Source: Arabidopsis thaliana (lineage: Eukaryota > Streptophyta > Magnoliopsida > Brassicales > Brassicaceae). From it: a stretch of 64,000 nt of DNA. Both the position numbers and the translations under genes were made by a program. Location: positions 13,385,151-13,449,150 of the forward strand of contig NC_003071.7 in the NCBI RefSeq assembly GCF_000001735.4, given 5' to 3'. The notes under the pieces were generated by a model. That model did not search any database, had not been told where the DNA came from, and saw only the letters and a list, made by a program, of their open reading frames with translations. Of the stretch, positions 1-11,142 are shown in pieces (the first letter of the stretch is position 1; every line of letters begins with the position of its first letter).

Positions 1-567
1 AGGTAAATGTACACAAAAATACTCAACCTGGCATCATTTCACACCATTGCTATAAAAAACCAAACTTTACACGTATATGTGCACATTTACTTTTAATCAC
101 ATATTCACATCATAAACCTAAAAATACTCAAGACTTTAATATAGATCAATAAGAAGAACACATATTAAGCTCAGTAAAAAAACTACTCAAGGGAAACATG
201 TCACTAGAATTGAGCTAAGATGGTGATGGTTAACTACACGGCCAAAAAGGTTATAGCCTTTTAATTTGAAGTTGTTTTGGGTAAAAACTGAAAGATGAAG
301 AAATTGGAGAAATCACGTGGTATCACGTGGATCTAAATAAGACCCGCGAAAATAAAAAAGATCTAAGAGAAAAGTCACCGCCAGTGAGTGAGATCATCTT
401 CTACGTTTTCTAAATTCAATAACGCGATTCCCAATAACTAACACTCCTAATCGAATTTCGTTTCTGCGTTTCCCAGAAAATTTAAACTAAAAATCCTCTA
501 GATCTGGCTTTCTACAATCCCAAAATCGTAAAAATCTATAGCGAAGAGAGAGAGATTTAAAACGTAC
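1..567 (-). other. Intron 1 of the fructokinase gene (continues past the left edge)
   Basis: The fructokinase reading frame stops at a GT donor (intron begins at 567 on the minus strand), and no further fructokinase exon appears to the left edge. The stretch is AT-rich and non-coding. It holds two spaced CACGTG boxes, listed separately. Confidence 0.7.
314..329. promoter_or_regulatory. Two tandem G-box (CACGTG) motifs, 10 bp apart
   Basis: CACGTG occurs at 314-319 and again at 324-329, each followed by G, one helical turn apart. G-boxes are the known core for plant bZIP and bHLH factors. They sit inside the first intron of the fructokinase gene, about 640 bp downstream of its ATG. Seen directly; binding is inferred. 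Confidence 0.45.
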
Positions 568-966
568 GGATCTGATGAGGTCGAGATTGAGTTCATCAGG
601 ACGAAGAAGCATATCGGCGCTAGGATTGCGGTAAAACATAAACTCACGATCTCCATCAGCACGTAACGTAACGAAAGCTAAAGCAGTTCTAGCTCCAGTA
701 TCGAAGTTAATCCCCTGATCATCAACACCGTTCTTCCTCAAAATCCCAGCCAACATATGACCGAACTCGTCGTCTCCAAGTTTTCCGACGAAAGCAGATC
801 GTCCACCGAGACGAGAAACAGCGATTGCGACGTTAGCGGGAGCACCGCCTGGAGCTTTGAGGAATCCAGGAGCTTCGGCGAGAGAGACGCCTGATTCGGT
901 AGGGACGAAATCGATTAGCATCTCGCCGAAGCTAACGATCAGTCCTTTATCACCGTTGGATGCCAT
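568..966 (-). CDS. FRK1: Fructokinase, pfkB family, first coding exon (partial gene)
   Basis: This phosphorylates fructose with ATP to fructose-6-phosphate in the cytosol, which is the fate of sucrose-derived fructose. The exon starts at ATG 966-964 and gives 133 residues, ending at a donor at 568/567. It shows the N-terminal pfkB signatures: the start MASNGDK, then [28 protein letters not shown] (the pfkB motif 1 region) and KLGDDEFG. There is no transit peptide, which fits a cytosolic form. The catalytic GAGD region lies in exons left of the window. A TATA box lies about 115 bp upstream. The locus I remember is At2g31390; the symbol FRK1 is from memory and is also used for an unrelated receptor kinase. 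Confidence 0.88.
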
Positions 967-1080
967 TTAGATCAGAGATCTGTGAAATCGTTGGATCAAA
1001 TCGGAGAATTGAGAAAAATATAGAGAGTAAGGAAGGACAAGGAGAAGAATACATAAAAATGAGAGGAAGGAGAAGAATGG

Positions 1081-1088
1081 TTTATATA
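1081..1088 (-). promoter_or_regulatory. TATA box of the fructokinase gene
   Basis: TATATAAA on the minus strand, 115-122 bp upstream of the ATG, leaves room for a leader of about 85 nt. Position and sequence are typical of a plant core promoter. Confidence 0.5.
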
Positions 1089-1099
1089 GAGAACGATGG

Positions 1100-2050
1100 G
1101 ACTGGTGTACAAAGGCTTGCTACTGATATATTATTAACGTATTTTATTATATAAGATACAAATATATCTCGTAAAAAAAACCATGAGTTTCTGTGGTTTT
1201 TTTAATAAAATGAAAAAATCTTTTAACGTTTTTCGACCTTTGCCTGAGTATTTGATTTGATCCGAAAAATAAAATAAAAAAATCGTGTATGAATATAGTA
1301 GTCAATAATATGTTGCGTAAAAAATAAACTTACTACAAATTTGGTGTCAGGTTAAGAGGATAATGACAAAACACCAACAAGATACTCTCACGTGTTATGG
1401 AAAATATTTATTCGAGTGTTTTACTTTTAACTGTATAGAAGAATTTACCATGAAATTTGTAGGTGATTGTTCTAGTGAGAAACGTAGTAGATGTGTGTGG
1501 ATAGACAATTGCAACCATTAGGTCCATTACAGTGGAAGTTTAACTCGATTGTGGGTTTTGCCTTTTGGTAAGAAAGTAATGAAATAAATATGTGTCATCT
1601 AACATAGAAATAAAGTAAAGTCAAGAATGATATTTATTTTTTTACCGACGGGTGAAAAAATCACGTTAAATAAGTAACTGAAGCGTCACTGGGGTGTTGT
1701 TGACAAGTTGAACTATTTATAATCAAACTGGTTTACTTTCGAAAACCTGTGGATTCCTCTGTTTAGTTTCCATAAAACCAGCAACGGATCACGAAACGGC
1801 CAATGTCAATAGAGATTTTCTCTGTTTAATGTAAATAATCCTTTTTTGTTTCTAATAAATCTCGAGATTTGCTTTAAAATATTTATTCTTACATATCTTT
1901 AAGAAAAGAAAAAGACAAAACGATTTTCACATAATCAATCGAGTTGCTTTGTTACAAATATTAGCACAGAGCCAAACATTGTTAGGACCATTGGTCCTAT
2001 ACACTTTAATGATCAACACAAATTGTTTTACTTTTACATCATACACTAAG
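1100..2050. other. Intergenic, GUN1 3' flank to FRK1 promoter
   Basis: AT-rich, with no reading frame or repeat I can support. It should hold the GUN1 3' untranslated region at the right end and distal FRK1 promoter at the left. Confidence 0.5.
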
Positions 2051-5000
2051 CTACAAAAGAAGAGGCTGTAAAGCAAACGACGTCTGTTTCCGTTGTTGTT
2101 GGTCTGTTGATTTCATTGTTGTAGTAGTAGCTGTGGCGGTTGTTATGTGGTCATGGAGGATTAAGAGTTTCAGTGTGGCTGATTCACGCAGCCAAGTTGC
2201 TACCACCGAACCGCTTGATGTGAACCGTCCCATGTTGCATTTTGACAGGTGGAATGGTGCATCCATTCCCCTCAAAAGAACTTCAACCGCTCGTCTTAGT
2301 GCTCCGTCTCCAACCACTTTGCTGTGTTTCCCCCAGCCAGTCAATATACTGCCACAATAAGAAAAAGTTATTAACAAGTTTTGAACTAACCCAGATAGTG
2401 ATAAAAGTTGAGGGGATCACAAAAGATTTGCGAAACATGACCACATCACATAAGCAAAGTATCTACAGAGACACTATAATCATAGTGTATGACCAAAAAC
2501 TTCAACCTATCACAAGAAAACATAGCATCATCAAGGACATGCTGCATATCAGATTTCGGAAAAGAAGAGATTGGACTTAATTCTCGGGCCCTGATGGAGT
2601 TTTAGGAAGCAACCATAAAAGGAAAAGAGCCGGGTATTATAGGCCGGTTTAAGTTGATAGTTAAACCGAAGAGCTCTTTGTAGCTTACCTCAAGACTTTA
2701 GGTAACTCATGACCTTCATAGACAATGGAGCGTATGTTTAGTAGCCACGCATGGACCATTGCACGTGCAGCTCCAGAAGACATGAGGTGTAAGTCCAAGC
2801 AAGAATCAGACCACACGTTTTCCCAAACTTGCCTAGATCTTCCCTCAAGTGCCACCAGTTCTGCACCTCGTTTCTATAGCAGAAGGTTCCCAAAAGTAAG
2901 CCTTTGTACTAATAGTAACGCATTAAAAAACGGTTACAAAATTTGGCCTCTACAATATCAGTGTTATTTTACCTGGCCAAAGTGCCAAAGCATGTCAGTT
3001 AGGGCATTGTAGAAGGCAGAAGCAGTCGAACCATCCATTTCATTTACTTTGTCAAATAAGCTCTGAGCTTGGAGCCATACATTCTCTCTCTGGCCCATGA
3101 GAAGTCCATGAACAACACCATATACCTTATTATCAAACAGCCTGAGCTCCTCTAGTAGCATTGATGCATCTTCAAATGAGTTACACCGACTACATAGATA
3201 CAAACGTGTAAGCAAAATAAGTATCCCACAGAAAATGGAGTCAAACAGCAAAACCACATAGAGCTAATCTAGGAAAACCCAAACTATTTGGTCATATCTT
3301 TCACTCGTTAACTTCAAAAAGAGGATCCAAAGGAGAAACAAACCTGCAAGCATTCAGAATCGCTGAAAAGGTTACAACATTTGGTTTAATTTCCAGCTGA
3401 TGCATTTTGCGGAAAACTTCCAATATACAGGAGAGCTCCTGCATACCCTCCTCACAATCTTTCGTCGTTCGGTTGTTACTCTCAGTTGTTAACTGCCCAA
3501 ATAACTGTATTACCCGATTACCCTCTGTTTCAGTCAATGCACTCAGAGCAGAAGAAGAGAAAGGCAAAGATCCACCATTGCTATAATCGGCTGATCTGTC
3601 CATAGTTGCAGAACGACCAAAGGCATCGATTATGGAATTATAAGTTACAACATTAGGACTAATTCCTTCCTTTGTCATCTCATCGATCAAAGAAACAGCA
3701 GAACCCACCAACCCATTCTTGCACAATGCATCAATCAATGCACTGTACAAAACAACATCAGCTCTTAATCCGGCGCTCTTAAACTCCCTAAATATCTCCA
3801 TTGCCTCTTTATACAAACCCCCCTTCGAGTACCCATCGATCAAAGTTGAATAAGTCAGTAAGTTAGGCAACACATGCTCTCGCTTCATCTCAGTGAAAAC
3901 TTTCTTCACTTCATCATATTTCCCTTGTTTCCCATATCCTCCAAGAAGAGCATTATAAGTCACAACATCCTTTTTAATCCCAACAGATGCCATTTCTCTC
4001 AGAATATCCAAAGCTTCTTCAGATCTACCAACTTTAGTGTAGATTGAAAGCAATGTATTGTAAGAAACTCTATCTAATGCAATACCAAGATATCTCATTT
4101 CACCAAACAAGTTAAGAGCTTCATCAAATCTTCCGGCTTTTGCAAACCCATCAATAACGGTGCTATAACTTACAACATTAGGCATGATTCTCTTAACTGG
4201 CATCTGAGCAAGGATTTCGAAAGCAAGGTCCATCTGCCCACCTTTGCAAATTGCATCCAAAAGCGTATTATAAGAAAAAACATCTTGCTCAATCCTTCTA
4301 TTCGTCATCTCATCAAACAGATTCCTTGCTGCTTCCCACAACCCTCCTCTACTGCAAACAGCAAGCAACGAGTTGAAAGTTATTCTATCTGGCTGCACAC
4401 CGTTCCTCTGCATCTCATCGAAAAACTTGGCTACTTGCTTAAACTCCATCCCGCCTTTACCGCAAGCGTCAATCACAGCATTGTAGGTAACCAAATTCGG
4501 CCTCAAGCCATACTCTTTCATGGAGTTGAAGACACTAATGGCTTCCTCATGTAGCCCACTTCTCCCATAAGCGCTGATCAAAGCCGAGAAGGCGTAAACC
4601 GTGTTTCCATATCCACCAGCAAAAGCAGTTTCGAAAATCCTCTTAGCAATAGTTACTTTACCATATCTACCAAGAGTACTTATCATAGCACTAGCTAACT
4701 TCCCCTGCTCGTTCTTTCTCCTCTCTCGTTTAACCGCAAACTCATAAAAGCCAACAGCTTTATCGCACTCATTACGATTCCCTAACTCACGGATTATATA
4801 GGTACAGTCGTCAGAGCCACACAGCTTTGACTCAAAGCTCAACATTAGACTATGAAACATCTCATCGTCTCCAGAGAAATCAATAGCGTTTTGAAGTGCA
4901 TCTTCAGCAGCAGAGCTATGTCTCGTAGCCATTGTCGTCTTCTGCCGCCCGAAATGCATCTTGGAGACGAATCTAGTCGATCGTCTACCTGAAAAATCCG

Positions 5001-5400
5001 ATGAAAGATCGGATTTTGGGGTTTGGAGAGGCGAAAAGTTAGGAGGTTGTGATAGTTGAGCTGGAGCTACAGTAGCTACAGATGAAGGCGGAGGAGCTGA
5101 GCCACGAGGAGAAGAAGAGGCACCATACGGACGGTGGTTGTAGTTTGGGTTTTGCCTGGTCTGACGGTGGTTATTGGTGGCGGGGGAGACGAATCGGGTA
5201 GATTGACGACCGGAGAAATCTGATTTGGGGGTTTGCAAAGGAGAGAAATTTGGAGTAGTCTGTGAAAGATGAGCTGAAGAAACAGAGGCTGAAGAAGAGG
5301 GAGGAGCTGAGGTAACGGAGCGACCGGGACGAGGACGCTGAGGAAGCCATGGACGGTGGTTGTTGGTGGTGGTGACCCAGTGAGGCGGCGTTGACGCCAT
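2051..5400 (-). CDS. GUN1: GUN1, plastid PPR-SMR protein of retrograde signalling
   Basis: This chloroplast pentatricopeptide-repeat protein integrates plastid stress signals and represses nuclear photosynthesis genes. Four coding exons were read: 3344-5400, 2973-3189, 2689-2873 and 2051-2348. They join in frame to 918 residues, the known GUN1 length. The N-terminus (about 160 residues) is Ser/Pro-rich and plastid-targeting in character, with an internal duplication. P-type 35-residue PPR units follow, recognisable by [18 protein letters not shown]-like segments. The C-terminus carries an SMR domain split over exons 3 and 4, with LDLHLMS and the TGWGKHS motif. The start is ATG 5400, the first Met of a frame with family homology throughout. 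Alternating short exons at the 3' end make single-ORF calls miss the SMR domain. Remembered locus At2g31400. Confidence 0.97.
4963..5310 (-). repeat. Internal duplication in the GUN1 N-terminal region
   Basis: Residues 31-72 and 101-146 of GUN1 are two copies of one unit. Both contain SAPP..SS, an [15 protein letters not shown] core and an FSGR.STRFVS tail. A preceding NNHR motif is also repeated (residues 13-16 and 76-79), so the unit may be about 65-70 residues. The copies differ by substitutions and a 4-residue insertion. Confidence 0.8.
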
Positions 5401-7069
5401 TGAAAGGAAGAGTTTGTGGTGATTACGGAATCGAAAAGAGCTACATATGGATAGGGTTTTTCATTGCTTCTTTGGAATTCGTAAAGACTCAAACTTTTTT
5501 TTTTTGGATAGGTCTTTTGGAGATATGAGCCGATAGAGAGAGAGAGAAGATGAATTGGTAGGACTCTCCTCCTCTGCTTCCTAGAAAAATGATTTTTTAT
5601 TATTTTGCTTACGAAATTGATTAATTTCACTAAAGTCATGGTTACTTAACTTTCGTCTGTTTCTTTCATTCTTATTTGTTTTTGCAATAATTGTCACATA
5701 TTTGTTTTCCAATTGTGTATCTGTTCTGTTAAATAATTTGTTTATCAGACTTTCTGAGAGGAGATCTGGGGAAAGATATGGTATTGGTTAAGCTTTATGC
5801 GACCAACTCTCACCAAATTATGTAATCAACCACCTACCTATTGACGAGTAGAAAGAACATTTGGATGTTGCACGAGTCATTGTTCCACCTAATATAGCAA
5901 AAAAGTAATGTAGAAAGCTGAAACAATCTAAAAACTCTGATATCACTGTCTTGTTTTTATATAAATGTAGGAACCAGAATTTTCGAACTCCAAAGGAATC
6001 CTAATGTTCCAGATGTCAAACTCTCAGTATTCCGACAACGATTTCAGTGCCAAGATATTAAACGCTTGCGTCACAGAGTGAACATATATCTGAATTACTG
6101 CCACACAAAACTTCTCGAAAGATGTTGACATTTCTGGTCCAACATTATCTTACATGTGTAATATAAGATCAACAGTTACTGGCTGCCATAGAGAATGTAT
6201 ATTATTTGTCTCTCATCCAATTAAACCATTATAAAGCTCTTTCACAAGACATAAATACAATTGAAATTACAAACAAAAGGAACCGAGAACACATCACACA
6301 ACAAGCAAAACTCATGGGATCATTCAATTGTTATATTTCAGTAAAACTAAAACCCGAGAAAAGCTATTGAAATGAAACCATAAATCGAAGATCGAAGTCA
6401 ATGTATAGGTTAGATTTCAGACCCGAATGCCTATCTATATCGCACCAAACAGCAAGAGGCAGCATTAGAGAAACACCAAGATCCTTATCAAGAGGGAGAG
6501 CCAGAAATAGCAATGAACAACTACATATAACTAAGGCGTGATAAATTCAACACAATCATAATCAAAATTCAAGACATTACAAAGAACTTTCACAGGATAG
6601 GACTACAATTGAAATACTCCTAAGAACAGCTAAAATCACCGCATTTCAAACAAGAGGAACGGAGAACAAACTCATGGGATCAACCCTTTATATGGTTGTC
6701 ACTTTATTGAGAACATATCAGAACATAGCTATCGAAATGAAACCATTAATCAAAGTCAAACACCAAGATCCTTATCAAGAAGCAGAGCCAGATATAGCAA
6801 TGGACACACTACATATAACTAATGTGCGACAGATTCAAGTCAATTACACAATGATAATCAAAATCCAATTTCTCAATGGAGTGAAATTGAAACTGCAAAC
6901 AAAAGATGGGTTCTTATCTGTTGAAGCAAAACACAGTTTCTCACTATTAAACTTTCATAACATTTAGTTCTTAGCTGCAGATTGTTAACTAAACAACATC
7001 GAATAAACCTCATGAGGAAATACAAAAAACTGAAAACACTTGCCTTTAAAGAGAAGGAACAAAAAACCA
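5401..7069. other. Intergenic, GUN1 promoter and Cgr1-like gene 3' flank
   Basis: The right end of this interval (about 6970-7069) should be the 3' untranslated region of the minus-strand gene at 7070. The left end is GUN1 5' leader and promoter, with CT-rich leader sequence near 5540. The only structure I see is the imperfect direct repeat at 6240-6880. Confidence 0.5.
6240..6880. repeat. Two imperfect direct-repeat units of about 290-340 bp
   Basis: Unit 1 (about 6240-6570) and unit 2 (about 6591-6880) share, in the same order, these segments: ACTCATGGGATCA (6312 and 6671), GAAATGAAACCAT.AATC, ACACCAAGATCCTTATCAAG followed by AGAGCCAGA.ATAGCAATG, and CTACATATAACTAA. Gaps between them differ, so this is an old, diverged tandem duplication. 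A third partial echo (ACAAACAAAAG) occurs near 6265 and 6895. No coding potential. Confidence 0.7.
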
Positions 7070-7669
7070 CTAATTCGTGATACTCTTCTTGCTACCACCA
7101 CTCAACATCTCGTCAGGAATTTTCTTAAGCTGCTTCCTCTGCTTCTTAGACATAGAAATTTTCTTCAAAGTCTTGGGATTTGTAATCTTCTGCAACTTAG
7201 TACCAGTTCTCAAAACATTCTCCTTCTTCCGCTTCTCTCTCTCTTCCTTCTTCTTCCTCTTCTCAACCTTATTACTCCTAATCTCTTCCTTCAGCTCATT
7301 CACCCTCTCCTTATACGCTTTCTTAATCTCCCTTTGCCTCTTCATCTCCTCCAGATCTGGTTTCCTGTTCTTCACAAACCTCCCTGAAGATCTATGAGTT
7401 CGCGGCTGTTTCCAGTTCCGTCCGGAGACTTTCCCGGCGATTACACCGTCGTAGGTTGGTCTCTCGACAGCTAGAGCAATAGGTTTGTCTGGATTTTCAG
7501 AGGAAGCGACGGCGCTACGTTTCGCGGCAGGAGGAGCACCATCGATGTCCATGGAAGCTTCATCGGCGATTGCTTCGGCGGCGGCTTGTTCTTGAGATTC
7601 GCGTTTGCGTTTGTAGGTTTTGCCGCCGAATCCTTCGTCAAGGCACCGGAAATCTACGGTGCAAGCCAT
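7070..7669 (-). CDS. Cgr1-like coiled-coil protein, likely rRNA processing
   Basis: A single exon encodes 199 residues from ATG 7669. The C-terminal half (about 85-199) is extremely Lys/Arg/Glu-rich and predicted to coil. It resembles the fungal Cgr1 family of nucleolar proteins needed for 60S pre-rRNA processing: a GRNWKQPR-like entry, then long KRKKKEEREKRKK stretches. The first 80 residues are Ala-rich and acidic. A TATA box lies 57-64 bp upstream and a short leader follows. Nucleolar function is family knowledge, not shown here. Remembered locus At2g31410. Confidence 0.85.
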   Translation of the reverse strand: MACTVDFRCLDEGFGGKTYKRKRESQEQAAAEAIADEASMDIDGAPPAAKRSAVASSENPDKPIALAVERPTYDGVIAGKVSGRNWKQPRTHRSSGRFVKNRKPDLEEMKRQREIKKAYKERVNELKEEIRSNKVEKRKKKEEREKRKKENVLRTGTKLQKITNPKTLKKISMSKKQRKQLKKIPDEMLSGGSKKSITN

Positions 7670-7725
7670 TTCTTCTCTTCTTTGTGTGGCTGTGAGGTTT
7701 TGGCAGAAATTTAGGGTTTCTCGAC

Positions 7726-7733
7726 TATTTATA
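7726..7733 (-). promoter_or_regulatory. TATA box of the Cgr1-like gene
   Basis: TATAAATA on the minus strand, 57-64 bp before the ATG at 7669. Confidence 0.5.
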
Positions 7734-7739
7734 TGAGTG

Positions 7740-8213
7740 AGGATGGAGACAGGGTTAAAATTCCGGTTTTTTAGCCGACCACATAATTATAACCGAACCG
7801 AACCGGAAATTATGTGATTCATCAATTACTCTGTTTTAGTGCAAACACCTTCTCTTTTAAATTGTAGAAAACCAAATCAAATCTTTTAGGTTGTGAATTT
7901 GGATAGAATTGGGAATAAATCCATGTTCGTGATAAAATATTGATTCAAGCTATTAACACAAGTTAGTACCGCAACAATAAATCCAAAGTAATCTTTTAGA
8001 AAAAAATTGTTAATAAATCTACATTATTACCAAGTCAATTTAAAATAAATAAATAAATTCAGAAAAATAAGGTCATTGGACAAACATCCAACCTCTCTAG
8101 TTGACTCAAGGGAGAAAATATCCAATCTCTCTACAAAAAAAAATCAATAAACCATAAAAAATAATGAAAAACAAATTCCTAAAGTTACTTGGGTCTCAAG
8201 CAACATTGTGACA
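7740..8213. other. Intergenic, no feature seen
   Basis: AT-rich, between two minus-strand genes. It includes the Cgr1-like promoter on the left and the B3 gene 3' flank on the right. I see no open frame or repeat. Confidence 0.5.
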
Positions 8214-8843
8214 TTATGAGGAATGACCAGAGCTGCTTCTACCACAACGGGTTGGAGAAGAGAGAGCAAAGCAAAGTTTTCCACTTCCATCTCGAAAGGA
8301 CCAGATTTCAATCACGTCATTGACTTTGAAGATTTTTTTATCAATCACATTGTTCCAACCATGACTTAACACATATTTCCAAACTGTATTACCATTCCAC
8401 TTCTTTAAATAAACGACATGCTTATCCGATTCAGGATCCACCAAAAACACTTTCAAACCATCCCTTTTAGCCTTTAAAAAGTCTTCATCTAAGAATCTGG
8501 TTTCGTCCTCTGTCAAAAAATCTGACTTCTCTAATTTGCTGAGATGCATTGAGAGACACCCCTGGTTTTTACGGAGATCAGTCGTACACAGCACCCTCCT
8601 CTTTATGATCAGCTTTGGATCGTATCCATTCTCTTTTCTCATCACTTTCACGAGCCAGTCTGGTATCGAAGAATTGCATGTTTCGGGACTATCAGCAGGA
8701 CATAACGAAACGATGTCGCTTTTGTTCTGCTGAGAGGGGCTCGGGATGTCGAGGATGATTTTCTTTTTTCCTTTGAGAACTATTTGAGAAAATTCTTCCA
8801 ACATATCCAGCTTCCAAAACTTACAAATATCATAAGCCTCCAT
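8214..8843 (-). CDS. B3 domain protein, DUF313 subgroup (REM-like)
   Basis: A single exon encodes 209 residues from ATG 8843. The DUF313/B3 fold covers roughly residues 60-200. It has a PDWLVKVMRKENGYDPKLII-type entry, LSMHLSKLEKSDFLT, the strand segment LKVFLVDPESDKHVVYLKKW, and a late GWNNVI..FKVNDVIEIWSFR segment. B3 domains bind DNA, but this subgroup is poorly characterised and many members lack proven binding. It belongs with the related gene at 19626 and the pseudogene near 24000. Remembered locus At2g31420. Confidence 0.9.
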   Translation of the reverse strand: MEAYDICKFWKLDMLEEFSQIVLKGKKKIILDIPSPSQQNKSDIVSLCPADSPETCNSSIPDWLVKVMRKENGYDPKLIIKRRVLCTTDLRKNQGCLSMHLSKLEKSDFLTEDETRFLDEDFLKAKRDGLKVFLVDPESDKHVVYLKKWNGNTVWKYVLSHGWNNVIDKKIFKVNDVIEIWSFRDGSGKLCFALSSPTRCGRSSSGHSS

Positions 8844-9535
8844 TGTGCGGCCAGAGAACTACAAGAAATTAAGGAAGAGGTTTAATAACAAGCTTAAGAG
8901 AGAGATAGAGAATATTATATAACAGAATTTTTAATTACGTTCTTACTAAGGATTTGCTCTTGTTTTTTTCCCAATCTTCCTTAAATAAGTTATATATATA
9001 TATATATATATATATTCTAGTAATAAATTCTTATTTTAATAATTTTCTAGTGATAAATTTTTATTTTAGTTCTCACTATTTTAATTTTTAATTTTAATAA
9101 TTAGGTGAAATCCAGTTAATTAACGTTTTTTAATCAAATTTTTGTTTTATTTCATTTATTTTTCCCCTAACATAAATAGGTTTTAGTTTCCAAAAGTAAA
9201 AAAAAATTGGATTAGTTTATTTGTTTATCTTGATGAATTTTATTTTTTTGTGAAAGATTAGTTTCTTTATTTCCCAAAGCAAAACATGTTTATCTTTTGT
9301 CATCCATGACCCAAGAGAAAAAAAGTTTTGTGTACAAAAATTAAAATTAGGAGATAATGGAATGGTCTAGTGGAAACCGAAACATTAAACTGCCATTAGT
9401 ATTTTCATGGTTATTAATGATTGTTAATTACTATTTTGATGAACTACCGTTCAAAGTCTTTGACTTTCCTAAAAATTTCAGGAATCTCATTCTCATCCGT
9501 ATATTATCATCACCTATTTTAGCTTTGAATTTAAC
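8844..9535. other. Intergenic between divergent B3 and PMEI-like genes, with (TA)n tract
   Basis: This is the shared upstream region of a minus-strand and a plus-strand gene. A (TA)n microsatellite of about 25 bp lies at 8991-9015. The rest is AT-rich. Its right part (about 9390-9600) is similar to the region upstream of the third PMEI-like gene. Confidence 0.6.
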
Positions 9536-9543
9536 TATAAATA
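9536..9543 (+). promoter_or_regulatory. TATA box of PMEI-like gene 1
   Basis: TATAAATA, 70 bp before the ATG. The same motif in the same context (TAACTATAAATAA.AT.TTTGAAACACA) precedes gene 3 at 12295. Confidence 0.6.
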
Positions 9544-9605
9544 AAATGTTTGAAACACAACAACGGAAACAAAATTAATTAAGAAAGACCTTCTTTGTTC
9601 ACAAT

Positions 9606-10427
9606 ATGGCCAAAATGACAATAACACACATGAAGTTTCTTCAACTGTTGTTATCTTTAGTGCTCTTTGTATTCTCAATGTCAAATGCAATGCCAATCTC
9701 AGACGTACATAATTTTTGCAAGGAAACGTTTGAAGTAGAATTCTGCATGAAATACATTGGGTCGGACCAACGTCTCGTAGCCGCACGCGACTTCAGTGAC
9801 ATGCTTTTAATTCCGGTAACGTTATTTAATGTGACAATTTTGATTAGTGATATGTCAGATTAGTTGATCACATATATTACCAAAAAAGGCAAGATATTTG
9901 TTCAGTGTTGGTAAAATTAGGGATAATAGTATAGATTAGTTGAAAATTTTCACCACACCAGTTCTTGTAAGATTACATGGCCTCCAAAATACTAAATAGA
10001 AGTTATAGAAATCTGTGGTTTATTCATATTCTACAAAAGAAGTATTATTTTTGGTTTGTGATTGAGACCTTCTTATCAGATATCTGAGACTCAAATTCAA
10101 GTGACCAATGCAATCACACAAATCAACAATATCCGCCAAAGGTTTAATGACACGCTTGGAAAGAATCGGATCGCTCTATGCGAGGAAAAATACGAGAGCG
10201 CGGGCACTAGTTTTCACAAGGCTTGGGAAGTCGGACAGAAAAAGTCAAATTCATCGACGGACCATATGGAAATAACCCGAAACACGCAAGCTGGCTTTGA
10301 TGCTGTGTGCGAGTGCGAAGACGAATGGGCAAAGCATGGTCCGAAACAAGAGTCTCCTCTCACTTTCTATTACCATAACGTTCTGAAACTATGCCAAATT
10401 ACTCGTCTTATTATCAGCAAGCTTTAG
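9606..10427 (+). CDS. Secreted invertase/pectin methylesterase inhibitor-like protein, copy 1
   Basis: There are two exons, 9606-9815 and 10080-10427, with a phase-0 intron; the protein is 185 residues. A hydrophobic signal peptide (FLQLLLSLVLFVFSMSNA) ends near residue 30. The PMEI cysteines are present: NFCKETFEVEFC gives the first hairpin pair, and ALCEEKY and VCECEDEW give the second pair. PMEI proteins are four-helix bundles that inhibit pectin methylesterase or invertase in the wall or vacuole; which target applies here cannot be read. It is the first of three tandem copies with the intron in the same place. Remembered locus At2g31425. Confidence 0.88.
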
Positions 10428-10439
10428 GCTTAAGTACGT

Positions 10440-10990
10440 CGTATTGGAATTTGATTTATTTACGATATTAACTGGTTTAGCTTATTCACTCACACGTTTA
10501 TTAACACCGATTGTTCTCTGCTTCTAGTTGTAAACCCGATTTTTGAAACTATATGTATTTATTGGTTTAAATGAATAAAACCTTTGTGATGTTTTTGATA
10601 ATTTATCATCATTCCGTGAAAAACATGACGTTTTAAAATCTCGAGTTTCGACGCAATTTGTGGTATACACCTGAATGAGAGTTTCAAGCAAAAACTAAGT
10701 CCGGAAAAATGCTAAAGATGTATGCTAAATTAGCACAAATTCGAAAGCAAAAATAGTTGTCTATGATGTCTTTTTGGAGATGCATGATGCAAATATAGAG
10801 TATTCTAGATTTAGTAAGGAATCTCTTGAAGAGATTCTCTTCCATACATTATCAAGAGTTTCCTTTTTTATATATGAGGAAAAGAAAGCATGAAGACAGA
10901 GGACAATTTCCTATCCATAAAAAAAGGAAATTATCTATTGCTATTAGTACGAGAATAGGAAATTGGCTTATTGTATAGCCACAACCTATT
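10440..10990. other. Intergenic between PMEI-like copies 1 and 2
   Basis: Part of the copy 1 3' flank (10530-10700) recurs, degenerate, near 13760-14100. The segment 10780-11100 has solo-LTR-like flavour but I found no TG/CA ends with a target duplication, so no element is called. Confidence 0.5.
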
Positions 10991-10993
10991 TAG

Positions 10994-11001
10994 TATAAAT
11001 A
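10994..11001 (+). promoter_or_regulatory. Probable TATA box of PMEI-like gene 2
   Basis: TATAAATA, 142-149 bp before the ATG at 11143. Its surroundings differ from the promoters of copies 1 and 3. Confidence 0.4.
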
Positions 11002-11142
11002 TGGTGCTAAAGTTTTGGAAAAGTTTAGCACAAAAGAATAAGAAAATTCTAATACATTAAGGTTATAAAGTTTCTTGTAAGAAAGAATAACGCTTAACAG
11101 GGCTAAGAAAAAAACACAAGAAAACACTTCTTGTTTCTCAAA

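Noticed and set aside
5076-5639. 187-codon minus-strand frame overlapping the GUN1 start
   Set aside because: It is a different frame of GUN1 exon 1 and leader, with no ATG context or homology.
10780-11102. Solo LTR between PMEI-like genes 1 and 2
   Set aside because: A TATA box and A-rich end look LTR-like, but I found no TG...CA ends with a 5-bp target duplication.
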